Positions 55,214 to 64,000 are shown, numbered from the stretch's first letter. The stretch is 64,000 nt of DNA from Capsulimonas corticalis (GCF_003574315.2 NZ_AP025739.1:2790001-2854000), one strand, 5' to 3'. The notes: a model not told the origin generated them from the sequence alone. Program-made: numbers and translations.

Positions 55214-58200
55214 CTATCCTCCCGCTGGTCCGTCCAGCGTAAATCCGTCAATCGTTTCGCCGGCAAGAGCGCGCTTGGCAAGCTCCGCAAACGCCCACTC
55301 GGAATCGCGCGCGGCCCGGCCGCGCGCCAGCGCCAGCAGCGTCGGCGCATCCACGGTCGGCGCCGCGCTCTGCCGCGTTTTGACCTGTTCCTTGGCGCGG
55401 CGTCCGCGATGACGGGCGCGCAGCACCGTCTGATCGAACAAGACGGCTTCCGGGGAGGCGTCGTCCGCGCCGGTGAGCAGCGCGGCGACGAACGCCTGCA
55501 TGTCCGTGGCGTCGTGCTCGAACAGCGCGCGCAAGATTTCCGTCATCGGCAGCGACTTCTGATGTTCGAGCACGAACTCGCGCCCGATTTCCCGCACGGA
55601 GGATTTGGGGCTGTCGCAGAGCGCCAGGGCGTAATTGCGCTCCTGCCGGTCGCCTGGGATAACTGAGTCGAAGTATGTCTTTCCGACGACAACGCTTTGC
55701 GGGACTTCGGATTCCAGCAAGCGCAGCGCGAATGGCGTCTCCATGCCGAGGGCGGAAACGCGCGCGAGGCCCCACTGCCGAACTTCGGGAAGAACATGCG
55801 TGGCGGCTTGCAGCAAGAGCGCCGAATCACGCGCGAAGAGCGCCTCATGACCGCGCGCCCAGCGCTCCAATAAGAAGCCGAACGCCGGCTCTCGGATATT
55901 TAAGAACGAGGAGTCATCGGAAGAGATCAATGTGTGCGCCACATCGGCGTCGAGCAGCAGGCGGCGCTCCAGGCGATCGTCGGCGGCGCTCGCGATAGCC
56001 CCCTCGGCCGCACGCCAGAGCTCCTCCAGGCCAATGCCTTCCTGGAGATTGCGCAGCCAGCCGCCGCGCAGCGTTTCCCATTGCGCGTCCGATGCGGCGG
56101 CGATCAGCGTGAGCGTCACCGTGGCGGGCATCGTCTGCGTCATGCGCGCGAAGGTGGACGACGTCAGCAGGTCGACCAGGAACGGCCGCTCCGCCAGGCG
56201 CTCGGCGACGGCGTCTGGCCCAAAGCCCGCCCGCTCCAGCAAGGACAGCGCGGCGGCGGAGCTCATGGCGGTTCTGAGAACTGCGTTCGGCTCCGTGCTG
56301 GCGAGGAGACTCGTCCAGATGGGCTGCAAGACGCCAAGGCCGGTCGCGCTCGCCGCCAGCAAGCGCCATCCGGCCATCCGGACGGCTTCGTTTTCATGCA
56401 TCACCAGGCAGCGCGCCGCAGGCGCGCTGACGCTTTTGCCCGCAATCGCCGCTTCCAGGGCCTGTGTGACAGCTTCCTGCTGAGCCGCATCGGCGCCCGA
56501 CAGAGTGAGCGCCCAGGAGGGCGCATCGCTGGCGTCCGCCGCGCGCGCGGCGGCGACCACCATCTCCGTCAGGGGGCTTCGGCGGGCGGCGAGGAATGCG
56601 CCCGCCGCATCCAGCAGCCGGAGCTGACCGGCGGTATCGGCGAAGAGGGTCGCCAGCAGCATCGCTCCGCCGACGGAGCGGCGCGCCATGACGTCCTGTG
56701 TGAGCTGCGCGACGATCTGGGCGAGCATGCGCCGCGCGAACGCCACGCGCCAGGCGCCGTCGCCGGGATTGACCCTCAGGCCGTCTTCAATCGTCCGCCG
56801 CAGGCGAACGCCCGCCCGCAGATAGGCGTCGGCGGCGATCGATGGATCCATGGCCGACCGGGCGGCGATTCGCGCGGCGACCTCCCGCAGCGCGAACCGC
56901 GCCAGCAGCGGCGACGGGCTCGTCAGAAGGCTTGTCAGCATCGGTGTGGAGAGAGGCGGGGGCGGTGTGTTTGTATCGCGCAGGATCTTCCACGCGGCTT
57001 CATGCGTTTGCCAGGGCAGCGCGGGATTTTGCAGCAGCGACGCCGCGAGATCCGGGCGCCGATTCCAGGCTTCCGGCGCGCGCTCCTCGCGCGTGCGCAG
57101 CCGGAGACGCGTTTTCCCGAGCACATAGGCGCCGCGCCCATGGCGTGTCTGGCGGTACCGGTCCGACTGGCCGAACAGGATATCGATCGTGGCCCACTGG
57201 CGCCGCAGGTCAAGCTCCGCTGACCCTGTGGACGAGAGAACGTCGTGCGCCAGCCGCACATAACGGTCCGGGTCGCGTTTGGCGAGCCCGCGCAGCAGAC
57301 GCCGCGCGCGCCGTTTCATGTAAGCGAACGTTTCGGGGGTCGGAGGCCGGCCGATGGGCGTCGGATGGTCCGGGCGCGAAATGTCCAGAATGGAGACGCC
57401 CTGATAACTCACGACGTAGATTTTGTCGCCGCGCATTATGAATGATTGGGGATAAACGCCGGGCAGCGGGGAGCGCCCGATCACGCGCGGCGCGAGCAGA
57501 TCGGTGGCGTCGATCAGATACAAGCCACGTCCCTGCGAATACGCCAGGACGCGATTCCCGTCCACGGCGATATGGTCCGGCGCGAACCCCAGGTTAAGAA
57601 AGCCGAGCTTACGCGGGCGGCGCGGATCCGCCGCATCCACGATTTGCAGCCCTGCGTCTCCCCGCTGCCCCTCCGGGGCGATCGTAGCGTAAACCAGCAG
57701 TCCCGCTGTCACCGCTTTGACGACCGGGCCCAGGGTGATCGATCCGACAATGGAGGGCTTCGCGGGATTGAAGGCGTCGACAAAGCGCAAGCCGCCGTCC
57801 TTCGGCAGGGAGCTCCAAGTGAAGCCGAGCTTGCCGACGACGACGCAGGTTACGCCGTCTCCCATCGTCAGAGTGCTTCCGCCAGGGATATCGATCTTGC
57901 CGCCGGGGACTGGCTGATCCGGATTCTGAAGATCATAAATCTGAAGCGTCGCGTCCTTGCCGCCGGCGTTGGGGACAAAATACCCTAGCCGAAAACGATC
58001 GCCGGCGACCAGGCCGTTGGGCAAGAGGGAGATGACGCCGCGCAGACGCGGCTCAGTTGGGTCCGAGATGTCATACAGGGAAACGCCCGGGCGTTGCTGT
58101 CCGAAGTCTTGGGCGCACAACAAATCTCCGGCGAAGAAATAAAACTGCGTCTGCCCGGTCGTTTCAAACTTCGCCAGATTCGCCGGTCGCAACGGGTCGG

Positions 58201-58555
58201 CGTCGCTCAGGGCGAAGACGCCGACGCGCGCCGCCTGCCGCATGGTGCGCCGGGCGGCGATGAGAGTATCTCCATGGATGACGATCTGCTGAAGATTGTT
58301 GGCCCCTTCGAGCTCCATGACGACCGGGGCCGAGGGCGCGGCTTGCAGCGGAACGCCATCGAGCCGCGCGATCAGCGCGGCGAGCAGCTCCATATCAGCG
58401 CCGGAGTCGGCTTCCTGCTGCTTGTAGAGCGCCTTGAAGCGCGCCCATTCTCCGTAACCCAGCTGGGATCTTCGGATGAAATCGATGAGGATATCCCGTG
58501 AGACATCGCTGGAGGAAGAGTTGGGGGAAGTCGGCTCCCCGGCGGGCGTGGACAT
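55214..58555 (-). CDS. LVIVD beta-propeller/ARM-HEAT repeat protein, retron-associated
   Basis: An approximately 1113-residue protein. After a helical N-terminus (about 20-75), residues ~85-420 carry LVIVD-type beta-propeller repeats (for example [30 protein letters not shown] and [16 protein letters not shown]). The remaining ~680 residues are alpha-helical repeats resembling armadillo/HEAT arrays, broken by Ala-rich linkers. It has no signal peptide. It is the first gene of the retron operon and corresponds to the ARM component. The ATG at 58555 has GGAGG 8 bases upstream; a TTG at 58561 is not needed. It is a likely scaffold or effector for recognition by the other two proteins. Confidence 0.82.
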   Translation of the reverse strand: MSTPAGEPTSPNSSSSDVSRDILIDFIRRSQLGYGEWARFKALYKQQEADSGADMELLAALIARLDGVPLQAAPSAPVVMELEGANNLQQIVIHGDTLIAARRTMRQAARVGVFALSDADPLRPANLAKFETTGQTQFYFFAGDLLCAQDFGQQRPGVSLYDISDPTEPRLRGVISLLPNGLVAGDRFRLGYFVPNAGGKDATLQIYDLQNPDQPVPGGKIDIPGGSTLTMGDGVTCVVVGKLGFTWSSLPKDGGLRFVDAFNPAKPSIVGSITLGPVVKAVTAGLLVYATIAPEGQRGDAGLQIVDAADPRRPRKLGFLNLGFAPDHIAVDGNRVLAYSQGRGLYLIDATDLLAPRVIGRSPLPGVYPQSFIMRGDKIYVVSYQGVSILDISRPDHPTPIGRPPTPETFAYMKRRARRLLRGLAKRDPDRYVRLAHDVLSSTGSAELDLRRQWATIDILFGQSDRYRQTRHGRGAYVLGKTRLRLRTREERAPEAWNRRPDLAASLLQNPALPWQTHEAAWKILRDTNTPPPPLSTPMLTSLLTSPSPLLARFALREVAARIAARSAMDPSIAADAYLRAGVRLRRTIEDGLRVNPGDGAWRVAFARRMLAQIVAQLTQDVMARRSVGGAMLLATLFADTAGQLRLLDAAGAFLAARRSPLTEMVVAAARAADASDAPSWALTLSGADAAQQEAVTQALEAAIAGKSVSAPAARCLVMHENEAVRMAGWRLLAASATGLGVLQPIWTSLLASTEPNAVLRTAMSSAAALSLLERAGFGPDAVAERLAERPFLVDLLTSSTFARMTQTMPATVTLTLIAAASDAQWETLRGGWLRNLQEGIGLEELWRAAEGAIASAADDRLERRLLLDADVAHTLISSDDSSFLNIREPAFGFLLERWARGHEALFARDSALLLQAATHVLPEVRQWGLARVSALGMETPFALRLLESEVPQSVVVGKTYFDSVIPGDRQERNYALALCDSPKSSVREIGREFVLEHQKSLPMTEILRALFEHDATDMQAFVAALLTGADDASPEAVLFDQTVLRARHRGRRAKEQVKTRQSAAPTVDAPTLLALARGRAARDSEWAFAELAKRALAGETIDGFTLDGPAGG

Positions 58556-58630
58556 GGTCAAACCTCCGCAGCGCTGCTCAGATCAAAGATCGGGCCAAAG
58601 ATTCGGACTTGAATATCAGAGGTGTTGCCA

Positions 58631-58861
58631 TTTCGGGAGCGACGGCTACTTGACACGGAGGACCGGCGCCGTTCACTGTAGGCCCGGCGACGGGGTAGTG
58701 CACCCCTCTGTTGGTGGGCCACGTCCGACTCAGCGCCGGCAGAGGGGTGCACTACCCCGTCGCCGGGCTGAGTAGAAACGGTGACCGGTGAAGTGAAGCC
58801 ATCTTCACGGCAGCCGCGGCGAAACGCCGCAGACGAATTGCTAACCACACCGCTCCCGAAA
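58631..58861 (-). ncRNA. Candidate retron msr-msd RNA
   Basis: Bounded by an 11-nt inverted repeat: a1 (58861-58851, TTTCGGGAGCG) and a2 (58641-58631, CGCTCCCGAAA). A TTAGCA motif follows a1 closely; its G (58841) is the candidate branching guanosine. Two short hairpins follow, with UUU (58830-58816) and AUGG (58808-58793) loops. Next comes a long hairpin (58789-58662) whose inner 28-bp stem is perfect (58682-58709 with 58741-58768) around a 31-nt loop. Total length of 231 nt suits a retron ncRNA. The promoter start lies ~7 nt before a1, and the ARM gene begins 75 nt after a2. Confidence 0.8.
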
Positions 58862-58874
58862 CGACAATGACGAC

Positions 58875-58903
58875 AGTATATCTGCTTGGCGTGCGTCTGT
58901 CAA
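58875..58903 (-). promoter_or_regulatory. Consensus promoter of the retron operon
   Basis: On the minus strand, TTGACA (58898-58903) and TATACT (58875-58880) are separated by exactly 17 bp. Transcription would start near 58868, a few bases before a1. The stretch 58904-59092 further upstream holds only a GC-rich hairpin. Confidence 0.82.
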
Positions 58904-59015
58904 GGGGTTGCGAACAAAAGTTCGTAAAATATTGTAAGAGTGTAAAGATCGCAACCGATGCGGATGTGCGTTTGCCGATTTTGTGACATAAAACCTTGGC
59001 GCATTTCGTAGTAAG

Positions 59016-59037
59016 GCCGGCGAATTCATTCGCCGGC
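59016..59037 (-). terminator. Possible terminator after the LLM oxidoreductase gene
   Basis: A compact hairpin (GCCGGCGAAT with its complement) 55 bp past the stop of the minus-strand gene at 59093. The tail has few Ts, so it is a weak terminator or a spacer hairpin upstream of the retron promoter. Confidence 0.45.
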
Positions 59038-59092
59038 TATTAAAGCAGTTGGCTAGCGTTCAAACTCACTCTTCCGCGTTCTATTCAACTGT

Positions 59093-60136
59093 CTACTTAA
59101 TCGCGCTCTGATGAATCTGAAACGCCTCCGCCAGCAACTCGTAAGAGCGCCGCCGGTGCGCGTGGCTGTGCGTCATGGTGGTGATCATTAATTCGGAGAC
59201 TCCCGCTTCTTTGGCGAAGGCGCTCAGACGCGCGCGCAGTGTTTCGGGGGATCCTGTAAAGAGGCGCTGGCGGTTGTGGCGGATGGCCTCGCGCTCCTGC
59301 GCGCTGTAATCGACGGCGAGGGCTTCCTCCACGGTGGCGAGCGGGGAGTAGCGGCCCTGGACGAGTCGCAGCAGCGCGAGATCGATGGGGGCGGCGAGGG
59401 TGCTTGCTTCATCATCGTCCGGCGCGCAGATCACGGAGACTCCGACAAACGAATGGGGCTCGGCGAAGTAGTCCGACGGACGGAAGTATTCGCGATAGAG
59501 TCTCAGGGAGTCCATCGCCGGCTCGGGGTTGATATGGTGCGCGAAGGCGAAGCCCAGGCCCAGCTGTCCGGCCAGGCGGGCGCTGAAGTCGCTGGAGCCC
59601 AGCAGCCAGACCTCCGGCGCTTCGACGCCGTTTGGAATCGCGACGATCCGTTGGAAGGGATGGTTGCGCGGAAACTCGCCGCTGAAAAACGAGAGCAGGT
59701 CGCTCAGTTGTTCAGGGAAGTCATCGGCGTTCAGCGCCTCACGGGAGCCGCGCAGGGCCAGCGCCGTCAGCGAATCCGTGCCGGGGGCGCGTCCCAGCCC
59801 CAGATCGATGCGCCCCGGATGCAGCGCCTCCAGCGTCTTGAACGTCTCGGCGACTTTGAGCGGCGCATGATTGGGCAGCATCACGCCGCCCGAACCCACG
59901 CGCATGCGCTTGGTGACGCTGGCGACATGCCCGATCATCACCTCCGGCGCGCCGCTCGCGATCAGCGCCGTATTGTGATGCTCGGCGAGCCAGTAGCGAT
60001 GGTAGCCCAGATCATCGGCGAGCCGGGCGAGGTCCAGAGTATTGTTCAGCGCATCGCGCCCGGAGGAGCCAGAAGCGACGGGGGAAAGGTCAAGTACGGA
60101 AAGCCGAAGAGAGTTGTCGGAATTTTGTGCGGTCAT
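59093..60136 (-). CDS. LLM-class flavin-dependent oxidoreductase
   Basis: A 347-residue luciferase-like monooxygenase-superfamily enzyme, probably using F420 or FMN. The family signature is visible as [65 protein letters not shown], and [26 protein letters not shown]. The substrate is not clear. The ATG at 60136 has GGAGAA upstream. It lies upstream of the retron on the same strand and is separated from it by its own hairpin. Confidence 0.9.
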   Translation of the reverse strand: MTAQNSDNSLRLSVLDLSPVASGSSGRDALNNTLDLARLADDLGYHRYWLAEHHNTALIASGAPEVMIGHVASVTKRMRVGSGGVMLPNHAPLKVAETFKTLEALHPGRIDLGLGRAPGTDSLTALALRGSREALNADDFPEQLSDLLSFFSGEFPRNHPFQRIVAIPNGVEAPEVWLLGSSDFSARLAGQLGLGFAFAHHINPEPAMDSLRLYREYFRPSDYFAEPHSFVGVSVICAPDDDEASTLAAPIDLALLRLVQGRYSPLATVEEALAVDYSAQEREAIRHNRQRLFTGSPETLRARLSAFAKEAGVSELMITTMTHSHAHRRRSYELLAEAFQIHQSAIK

Positions 60137-60200
60137 GGGTTCGTTCTCCACACATCTTCCAACGCTATGGGGTCGGGAGGCGTTCCCGGGAAGGGTGGCG

Positions 60201-60357
60201 CGCCCTCACCCGGCCCTTCGGGCCACCCTCTCCCAAAGGTCTGGGCGAGGGTTAAGATTTGGATCAAAGATCCAAAAGATCTTATGACTTAAACGCTAAC
60301 TCCCTCTGACTCCCCCTCTCCCAGAATTGGGAGAGGGGGTTGGGGGGTGAGGGCCTC
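60201..60357. repeat. Intergenic palindromic repeat B4
   Basis: A 157-bp copy with CGCCCTCACC and GGTGAGGGCC ends. It has CCCAAAGGTCTGGGCGAGGG and CCCAGAATTGGGAGAGGG stems and a GGATCAAAGATCC hairpin that is the complement of the other copies. Confidence 0.82.
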
Positions 60358-60362
60358 CCCCG

Positions 60363-62054
60363 CTACTCCATCACCGCTTCCACGTGCACCGCCGCCGCCT
60401 TGTTCTTGCGCAGCAGGAACACCGCTGGGAGCGTGATCATGCTGATGATCAGCATCGTCAGAAAGGCGTCGGCGTAGCTCATGGTCATGGCCTGGCGCAT
60501 CAGGCTACGGTCGAGGAGGGAGAGCGCGGCGCCGTGGGCTTCCGAGGCGCCGAGGCCGTGGGACATGAAACCGCCGGTGAGGGCGTGCAGGCGCTGGGTG
60601 AAGATCTGATTGGCGTCGTTGTAGTTTCCGAGCAGATCCACGCGGTGCATCTGGATGTGCTGCTGGACGAAGGTCGCGAGCGCCGCAATGCCGAAGGAGC
60701 CGCCGAGCTGGCGCGACAGGCTCAGCAGGCCCGACGCCTGCTGAAGCTCAGACTTTTGCAGGCTGGCGAACGCCATCTGGTTGATCGGAATGAACAGGAA
60801 GCCCGCGCCCAGTCCCCGGATCAGGAGCGCCAGGGCAGTGTCGGACTGTCCCGATTGGCTGGAGATATGGCCGAGCATCCACATCGACAGCATCGTCATG
60901 AAGGTGCCGAAGACGATGATGATTCGCGGATCGATCAGCGGCTTTGGCCGGTTCAGGATCGCGCCGCAGATCACGATGGCCGACGCTGTCGCCATGCCGC
61001 CCGGCAGCAGCGCGAGGCCCGTCTGGAACGACGTGAAGCCCAGGACCGTCTGCGCGAGCAGCGGGAACAGATAGGTGCCGCCGTAAAGGCCGAAGCCCAG
61101 GACGATGAAGAGGAACAGACACGCCGAGAGCGTCGGATTCTTCAGGACGCGGAAGTCCACGACCGGATTATGGTTGCGCGGCGACAGCTGCCAGAAGATC
61201 AGACCGGCGACGCAGACGATGGACAGCACTGAAAGCGAGACGATCATATTGCTCTGGAACCAATCGTTGCGCTCGCCTTCCTCCAGAACGTACTGCATGG
61301 CGCCCAGTCCCGTCGCGAGCAGACCGATGCCGAGCCAGTCGACCGAGCCGGACTTGCTGGGCGCTTCGGCGTCATGCAGGAACATCACCACGAGGACGGT
61401 CGCGACAATGCCGATGGGGACATTGATCAGGAAGCACCAGTTCCAGGTGTAATTGTCCGTGATCCATCCGCCGAGGGTCGGCCCCAGGGTGGGAGCGACG
61501 GTGAGGCCCATCATGAACATCGATTGGACGAAGCCCTGCTCGTTTTTGGGGAAAACCTGAACGAGCGTCGCCTGCGCCGTCGAAAGCAGCGCCGCGCCGC
61601 CCGCGCCTTGCAGAATACGCCAGAAGACGATCTCGCCCAGGCTGTGCGAGGCGCCGCAGAAAAACGATGCGATGGTGAACAGGATGATCGACGCCGTTAA
61701 ATAGCGTTTGCGGCCAAAACGCTGTGTCAAAAACGCCGTCATCGGCAGGAAAATGACGTTGCTCAGGATATAGCCCGTCACGACCCAGCCGATCTCCTCG
61801 CTGGTCGCGCCCAGATTCCCCGCCATCTGCGGCAGGGCGACATTGACGATGGTCGTGTCCAGCACCTGCAAGATCGCGGCCGTGATCAGGCCGGCGAGGA
61901 TGAACCACCGATACGGATTTAGAGAATCGCCCGTGACATGGTGGGACGACGCGGGCGGCGGGGCGCTCGGCGGCGCGGGAATCTCTTCCCTCAGGACGCC
62001 GCCGGGCTCGACTTCAAGCTCCGGGACTTCCTTGACGATCGTTTGTGTAGCCAT
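60363..62054 (-). CDS. DHA2-family MFS drug efflux transporter (copy 2)
   Basis: A 563-residue 14-transmembrane MFS transporter and paralogue of the 6434-8032 protein (shared APTLGPTLGGWITDNYTWNWCFLINVPIG and PRNHNPVVDFRVL-type blocks). The start at 62054 has an AAGGTGAG site. The first ~45 residues are a hydrophilic extension rich in proline and alanine. It follows a TetR repressor gene by 14 bp on the same strand, so the two form a self-regulated efflux operon. It likely exports drugs or toxic metabolites by proton antiport. Confidence 0.93.
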   Translation of the reverse strand: MATQTIVKEVPELEVEPGGVLREEIPAPPSAPPPASSHHVTGDSLNPYRWFILAGLITAAILQVLDTTIVNVALPQMAGNLGATSEEIGWVVTGYILSNVIFLPMTAFLTQRFGRKRYLTASIILFTIASFFCGASHSLGEIVFWRILQGAGGAALLSTAQATLVQVFPKNEQGFVQSMFMMGLTVAPTLGPTLGGWITDNYTWNWCFLINVPIGIVATVLVVMFLHDAEAPSKSGSVDWLGIGLLATGLGAMQYVLEEGERNDWFQSNMIVSLSVLSIVCVAGLIFWQLSPRNHNPVVDFRVLKNPTLSACLFLFIVLGFGLYGGTYLFPLLAQTVLGFTSFQTGLALLPGGMATASAIVICGAILNRPKPLIDPRIIIVFGTFMTMLSMWMLGHISSQSGQSDTALALLIRGLGAGFLFIPINQMAFASLQKSELQQASGLLSLSRQLGGSFGIAALATFVQQHIQMHRVDLLGNYNDANQIFTQRLHALTGGFMSHGLGASEAHGAALSLLDRSLMRQAMTMSYADAFLTMLIISMITLPAVFLLRKNKAAAVHVEAVME

Positions 62055-62068
62055 TCGTGCGCTCACCT

Positions 62069-62701
62069 TTATGCTTCTGAGCGGCGCTCGACGCCGCGAC
62101 GGAAAAAGAGCGCGACGGATTCCGCCACTTCGGCGGGCGTCGCTTTTCCAGCATCGACCATCTCTTCGTACGAAGGATCGCAGACCAGCGCGAGCAGGAT
62201 CTGCACGACCATGGCGCTGGAAAGGCCCTGCTGGATCTGGCCCGCCTCCACCGCCGCATCGGCGATATCCTGAATGGCCCGCGCCCGGCGGTCAAACGCC
62301 TCTCGGTACTCGGGACTCGCCTTGATGCGCGCCAGCATGGGGCGTGCCCGTACGAAGGCGGCGCGCGTCGGCGTAAATCGAATCTCCATCATCCACCGGA
62401 TAATGCGCTCCAGGCGGTCGATGGGCGGCAGCAGGGGATCGATCGCGCGGATCGATTGGATGCCTTCCTCCGCGAAGATCATCACCGCGCGCAGCGCGAT
62501 GTCCTCCTTGGAGGCAAAGTGATGGTAGAGCGTCTGGCGGGAGATGCCCACCCGCTCGGCCAGCTCCTCCATCGTCAGCGCATCGTATCCTTTTTCCGCG
62601 AGCAGCGCGAACGCCGCCTGCAAGATCGTATCGCCTCGCTCGCGCCGCTGGCGCTCGCGCAGTCCCGATTTCGCCGTCACTGCTAATTCTTCGACAATCA
62701 T
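62069..62701 (-). CDS. TetR-family repressor
   Basis: A 210-residue regulator. The N-terminal helix-turn-helix (about residues 22-65) shows GDTILQAAFALLAEKGYDALTMEELAERVGISRQTLYHHFASKEDI. The C-terminal ligand-binding domain is helical. The ATG at 62701 lies inside the half-site of a perfect operator, and the predicted transcription start is one base upstream, so the message is effectively leaderless and self-repressed. The longer frame from 62875 extends into the operator and promoter and is not the real start. Confidence 0.92.
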   Translation of the reverse strand: MIVEELAVTAKSGLRERQRRERGDTILQAAFALLAEKGYDALTMEELAERVGISRQTLYHHFASKEDIALRAVMIFAEEGIQSIRAIDPLLPPIDRLERIIRWMMEIRFTPTRAAFVRARPMLARIKASPEYREAFDRRARAIQDIADAAVEAGQIQQGLSSAMVVQILLALVCDPSYEEMVDAGKATPAEVAESVALFFRRGVERRSEA

Positions 62702-62736
62702 GACAAATATTTTACACTCGTGTAAAATATTTGTCA
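62701..62736. promoter_or_regulatory. TetR operator (17-bp perfect inverted repeat)
   Basis: TGACAAATATTTTACAC and its exact complement surround a 2-bp centre. The site overlaps the TetR -35, spacer and -10 region, so binding would block the promoter. Its centre (ACACTCGT) matches the centre of the 8058-8076 site before the other DHA2 pump. Confidence 0.85.
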
Positions 62737-62737
62737 A
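62709..62737 (-). promoter_or_regulatory. Leaderless promoter of the tetR-DHA2 operon
   Basis: On the minus strand, TTGACA (62732-62737) and TAAAAT (62709-62714) are separated by exactly 17 bp. The start would be at 62702, one base before the ATG. Confidence 0.78.
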
Positions 62738-62798
62738 GCAAGTTAAGAATTTTGTCGATTCGACGCTTTTTGACGGAAAACCGTCATAATAACGGACA

Positions 62799-63848
62799 AT
62801 GAATGATATTTCCGCCACACCCGTCAACGTGGATGCGCTGACCGCCGCGCTCCAGGCCGCGCTCTCCGCCCGCAAGCACCTGCTGGATCAGCGCCACGAG
62901 ATGCCGCTGCGCCTTTTCAACGGCTTTTACGAGGGTTTTCCAAACCTCGTCGTCGATCTTTACGGGCGTACGCTCGTGCTGTACAACTACGCGCATAAGC
63001 CGTCCGACGCCGATGACGCTCTCGAAGCGGCGTCGGAGTTCTTTCAGTACGCGCTGCCCTGGCTGAGCGCGATCCTGGTGAAGGCGCGCCATGGCGCGCT
63101 GGAGGAGGAAAAGAAGGGGCGGCTGCTCTGGGGTTCCGGCATCGACAGGCGCGTGCGTGAAAACGGCGTGGCCTACGCCGTGGATCTGCGGCTCAATCAG
63201 GACGCCAGCTTTTACCTGGACACCCGTCACCTGCGGGAATGGGCGAAGGACAATCTGGAAGGCAAGACGGTTCTGAATACCTTCGCCTATACGGGCAGTA
63301 TCGGCGTGGCGGCGCGCGCGGGCGGCGCGAGCCGCGTCGTGCAGCTCGACCTCAGCCGCACCTTTTTGAATGTCGCCAAAGAGTCCTGTACGATCAACGG
63401 CTTCCCCATCGACCGCTTGGACTACCTCGCCGGCGACTTCTTCCCCCGCGTCAGCCACTTAAAGCGCGACGGCGCCCGTTTCGACTGCGTTTTCGTGGAC
63501 CCGCCGCTTTACTCCAAGACACGCGGCGGCAAAGTTGACTTGATCGAAGAGAACCATCGCATCCTGAATAAAGTCCGCCCACTGATCAATGACGGCGGCT
63601 GGCTTGTCACGATCAACAACGCCCTGTTCGTGAGCGGCGGCGAATATTGGCAGATGCTGGATTCCCTCTGCGCCGACGGCTACCTCTCCGTCGAAGCAAC
63701 CATCCCTGTCCCGCAAGACTTCATCGGCTTCTCCGAAACCCCCGCCGGCGTCCTGCCCGCCGACCCCGCGCCGTTCAACCACGCCACCAAGATCGCCATC
63801 TTGCGCGTCCGTCGCAAAGACGCGATGGCGAAGGCGGATACTGAGTAG
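62799..63848 (+). CDS. Class I SAM-dependent rRNA methyltransferase (RlmI-like)
   Basis: A 349-residue methyltransferase that resembles the 23S rRNA m5C methyltransferase RlmI/YccW family. A degenerate N-terminal region precedes RLFNGFYEGFPNLVVDLYGRTLVLYNYA. The SAM-binding domain shows DASFYLDTRHLREW, LNTFAYTGSIGVAARAGGA, an acidic VVQLDLSR motif and the catalytic VFVDPPLYSKT. No cysteine nucleophile is obvious at the usual position, so activity may differ. The ATG at 62799 is divergent from tetR, with a CATAAT box nearby. Confidence 0.85.
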   Translation: MNDISATPVNVDALTAALQAALSARKHLLDQRHEMPLRLFNGFYEGFPNLVVDLYGRTLVLYNYAHKPSDADDALEAASEFFQYALPWLSAILVKARHGALEEEKKGRLLWGSGIDRRVRENGVAYAVDLRLNQDASFYLDTRHLREWAKDNLEGKTVLNTFAYTGSIGVAARAGGASRVVQLDLSRTFLNVAKESCTINGFPIDRLDYLAGDFFPRVSHLKRDGARFDCVFVDPPLYSKTRGGKVDLIEENHRILNKVRPLINDGGWLVTINNALFVSGGEYWQMLDSLCADGYLSVEATIPVPQDFIGFSETPAGVLPADPAPFNHATKIAILRVRRKDAMAKADTE

Positions 63849-63855
63849 GACTGGA

Positions 63856-64000
63856 TTATATTGCGTCCGAATGGGCTTCCACTCTTATGGCTAGCCCTTT
63901 TAAGCTGGTTGCCTTGAGCGTTTGGATATAATCCGCAACGTTTTTCGGTGGATTGCGAAGCGAAGCGCGGTGTATTTGAAGGCCATGCAGAAATAGAGCC
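63856..64000 (-). CDS. Possible C-terminal fragment of a gene running off the edge
   Basis: A minus-strand frame ends in TAA at 63856-63858 and remains open to the window edge (~47 codons: ...NPPKNVADYIQTLKATSLKG...). The segment looks like a real protein end, but its codon use is mixed and no family is recognised. Only the C-terminal part is present. Confidence 0.3.
   Translation of the reverse strand, partial: ALFLHGLQIHRASLRNPPKNVADYIQTLKATSLKGLAIRVEAHSDAI

Noticed and set aside
58662-58789. The long palindrome before the ARM gene as a third intergenic repeat or terminator
   Set aside because: It occurs once in the window, lies between complementary a1/a2 arms just after a consensus promoter, and precedes a retron RT operon. 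The msd explanation fits better; a genome-wide repeat search could still change this.

Overview
The window is GC-rich chromosomal DNA from a free-living bacterium. Three features suggest a member of the Armatimonadota, possibly Capsulimonas-like: three DUF1559 prepilin-type proteins with near-identical N-termini, many TTG starts, and several secreted glycoside hydrolases. This placement is inference; no rRNA or marker gene is present. Promoters are unusually legible: several genes sit behind TTGACA-N17-TATAMT boxes, and two transcripts appear to be leaderless.

Layout. 1-4.9 kb: DUF1559 protein, AraC regulator and divergent secreted GH2 enzyme. 5-11.2 kb: DUF4375 membrane protein, DHA2 efflux pump, a polyamine cluster (deoxyhypusine-synthase-like protein, AdoMet decarboxylase, agmatinase) and a DinB protein. 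11.2-13 kb: trpE behind a classical attenuation leader with three tandem Trp codons. 13-19 kb: two PilZ proteins, a secreted jelly-roll-like protein, a second DUF1559 protein, a TRIC channel, an RNHCP zinc protein and a secreted GH110-like enzyme. 19.1-23.6 kb: a phytochrome operon (heme oxygenase, bacteriophytochrome kinase, REC-kinase, response regulator). 23.8-30 kb: GAF/PAS/GGDEF/HD-GYP protein, tandem HDOD proteins, third DUF1559 protein. 30.1-32.1 kb: aroF-tyrA. 32.1-36.2 kb: IS200-like/REP transposase inside long inverted repeats, with related REP pairs between a GNAT gene and lutABC. 36.9-45.9 kb: DeoR regulator, GH95 enzyme and L-rhamnose genes (rhaE, rhaB, rhaI), then pyrophosphatase. 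45.9-51.7 kb: a Fic remnant, a lipoprotein, a flavoprotein-ferredoxin pair and a PAS/GGDEF/HD-GYP protein. 51.8-58.9 kb: a complete retron-like operon. 59-64 kb: LLM oxidoreductase, a second DHA2 pump with its TetR repressor, an rRNA-methyltransferase-like gene and the edge of another gene.

The most notable system is the retron-like locus on the minus strand. One promoter (58875-58903) starts a transcript whose first ~240 nt have msr-msd architecture: 11-nt a1/a2 repeats, a TTAGC branch-site-like motif, two short hairpins and a long hairpin with a perfect 28-bp stem. It is followed by an LVIVD-propeller/ARM-repeat protein, a winged-helix/SWIM/BRCT protein and a reverse transcriptase with YADD, NAxxH and VTG motifs. 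The accessory set matches what I recall as type XIII retrons (RT + ARM + WH-SWIM); the BRCT fusion and the ncRNA placed about 5.4 kb ahead of the RT gene deserve attention.

Genes work together in several places. L-rhamnose is isomerised, phosphorylated and cleaved to DHAP and L-lactaldehyde by rhaI, rhaB and rhaE; the dehydrogenase half of RhaE would make L-lactate, which the neighbouring LutABC could oxidise to pyruvate. Heme oxygenase supplies biliverdin to the phytochrome. Two GGDEF/HD-GYP proteins and two PilZ proteins point to c-di-GMP signalling. Two intergenic repeat families (four loci each) punctuate 32-60 kb.
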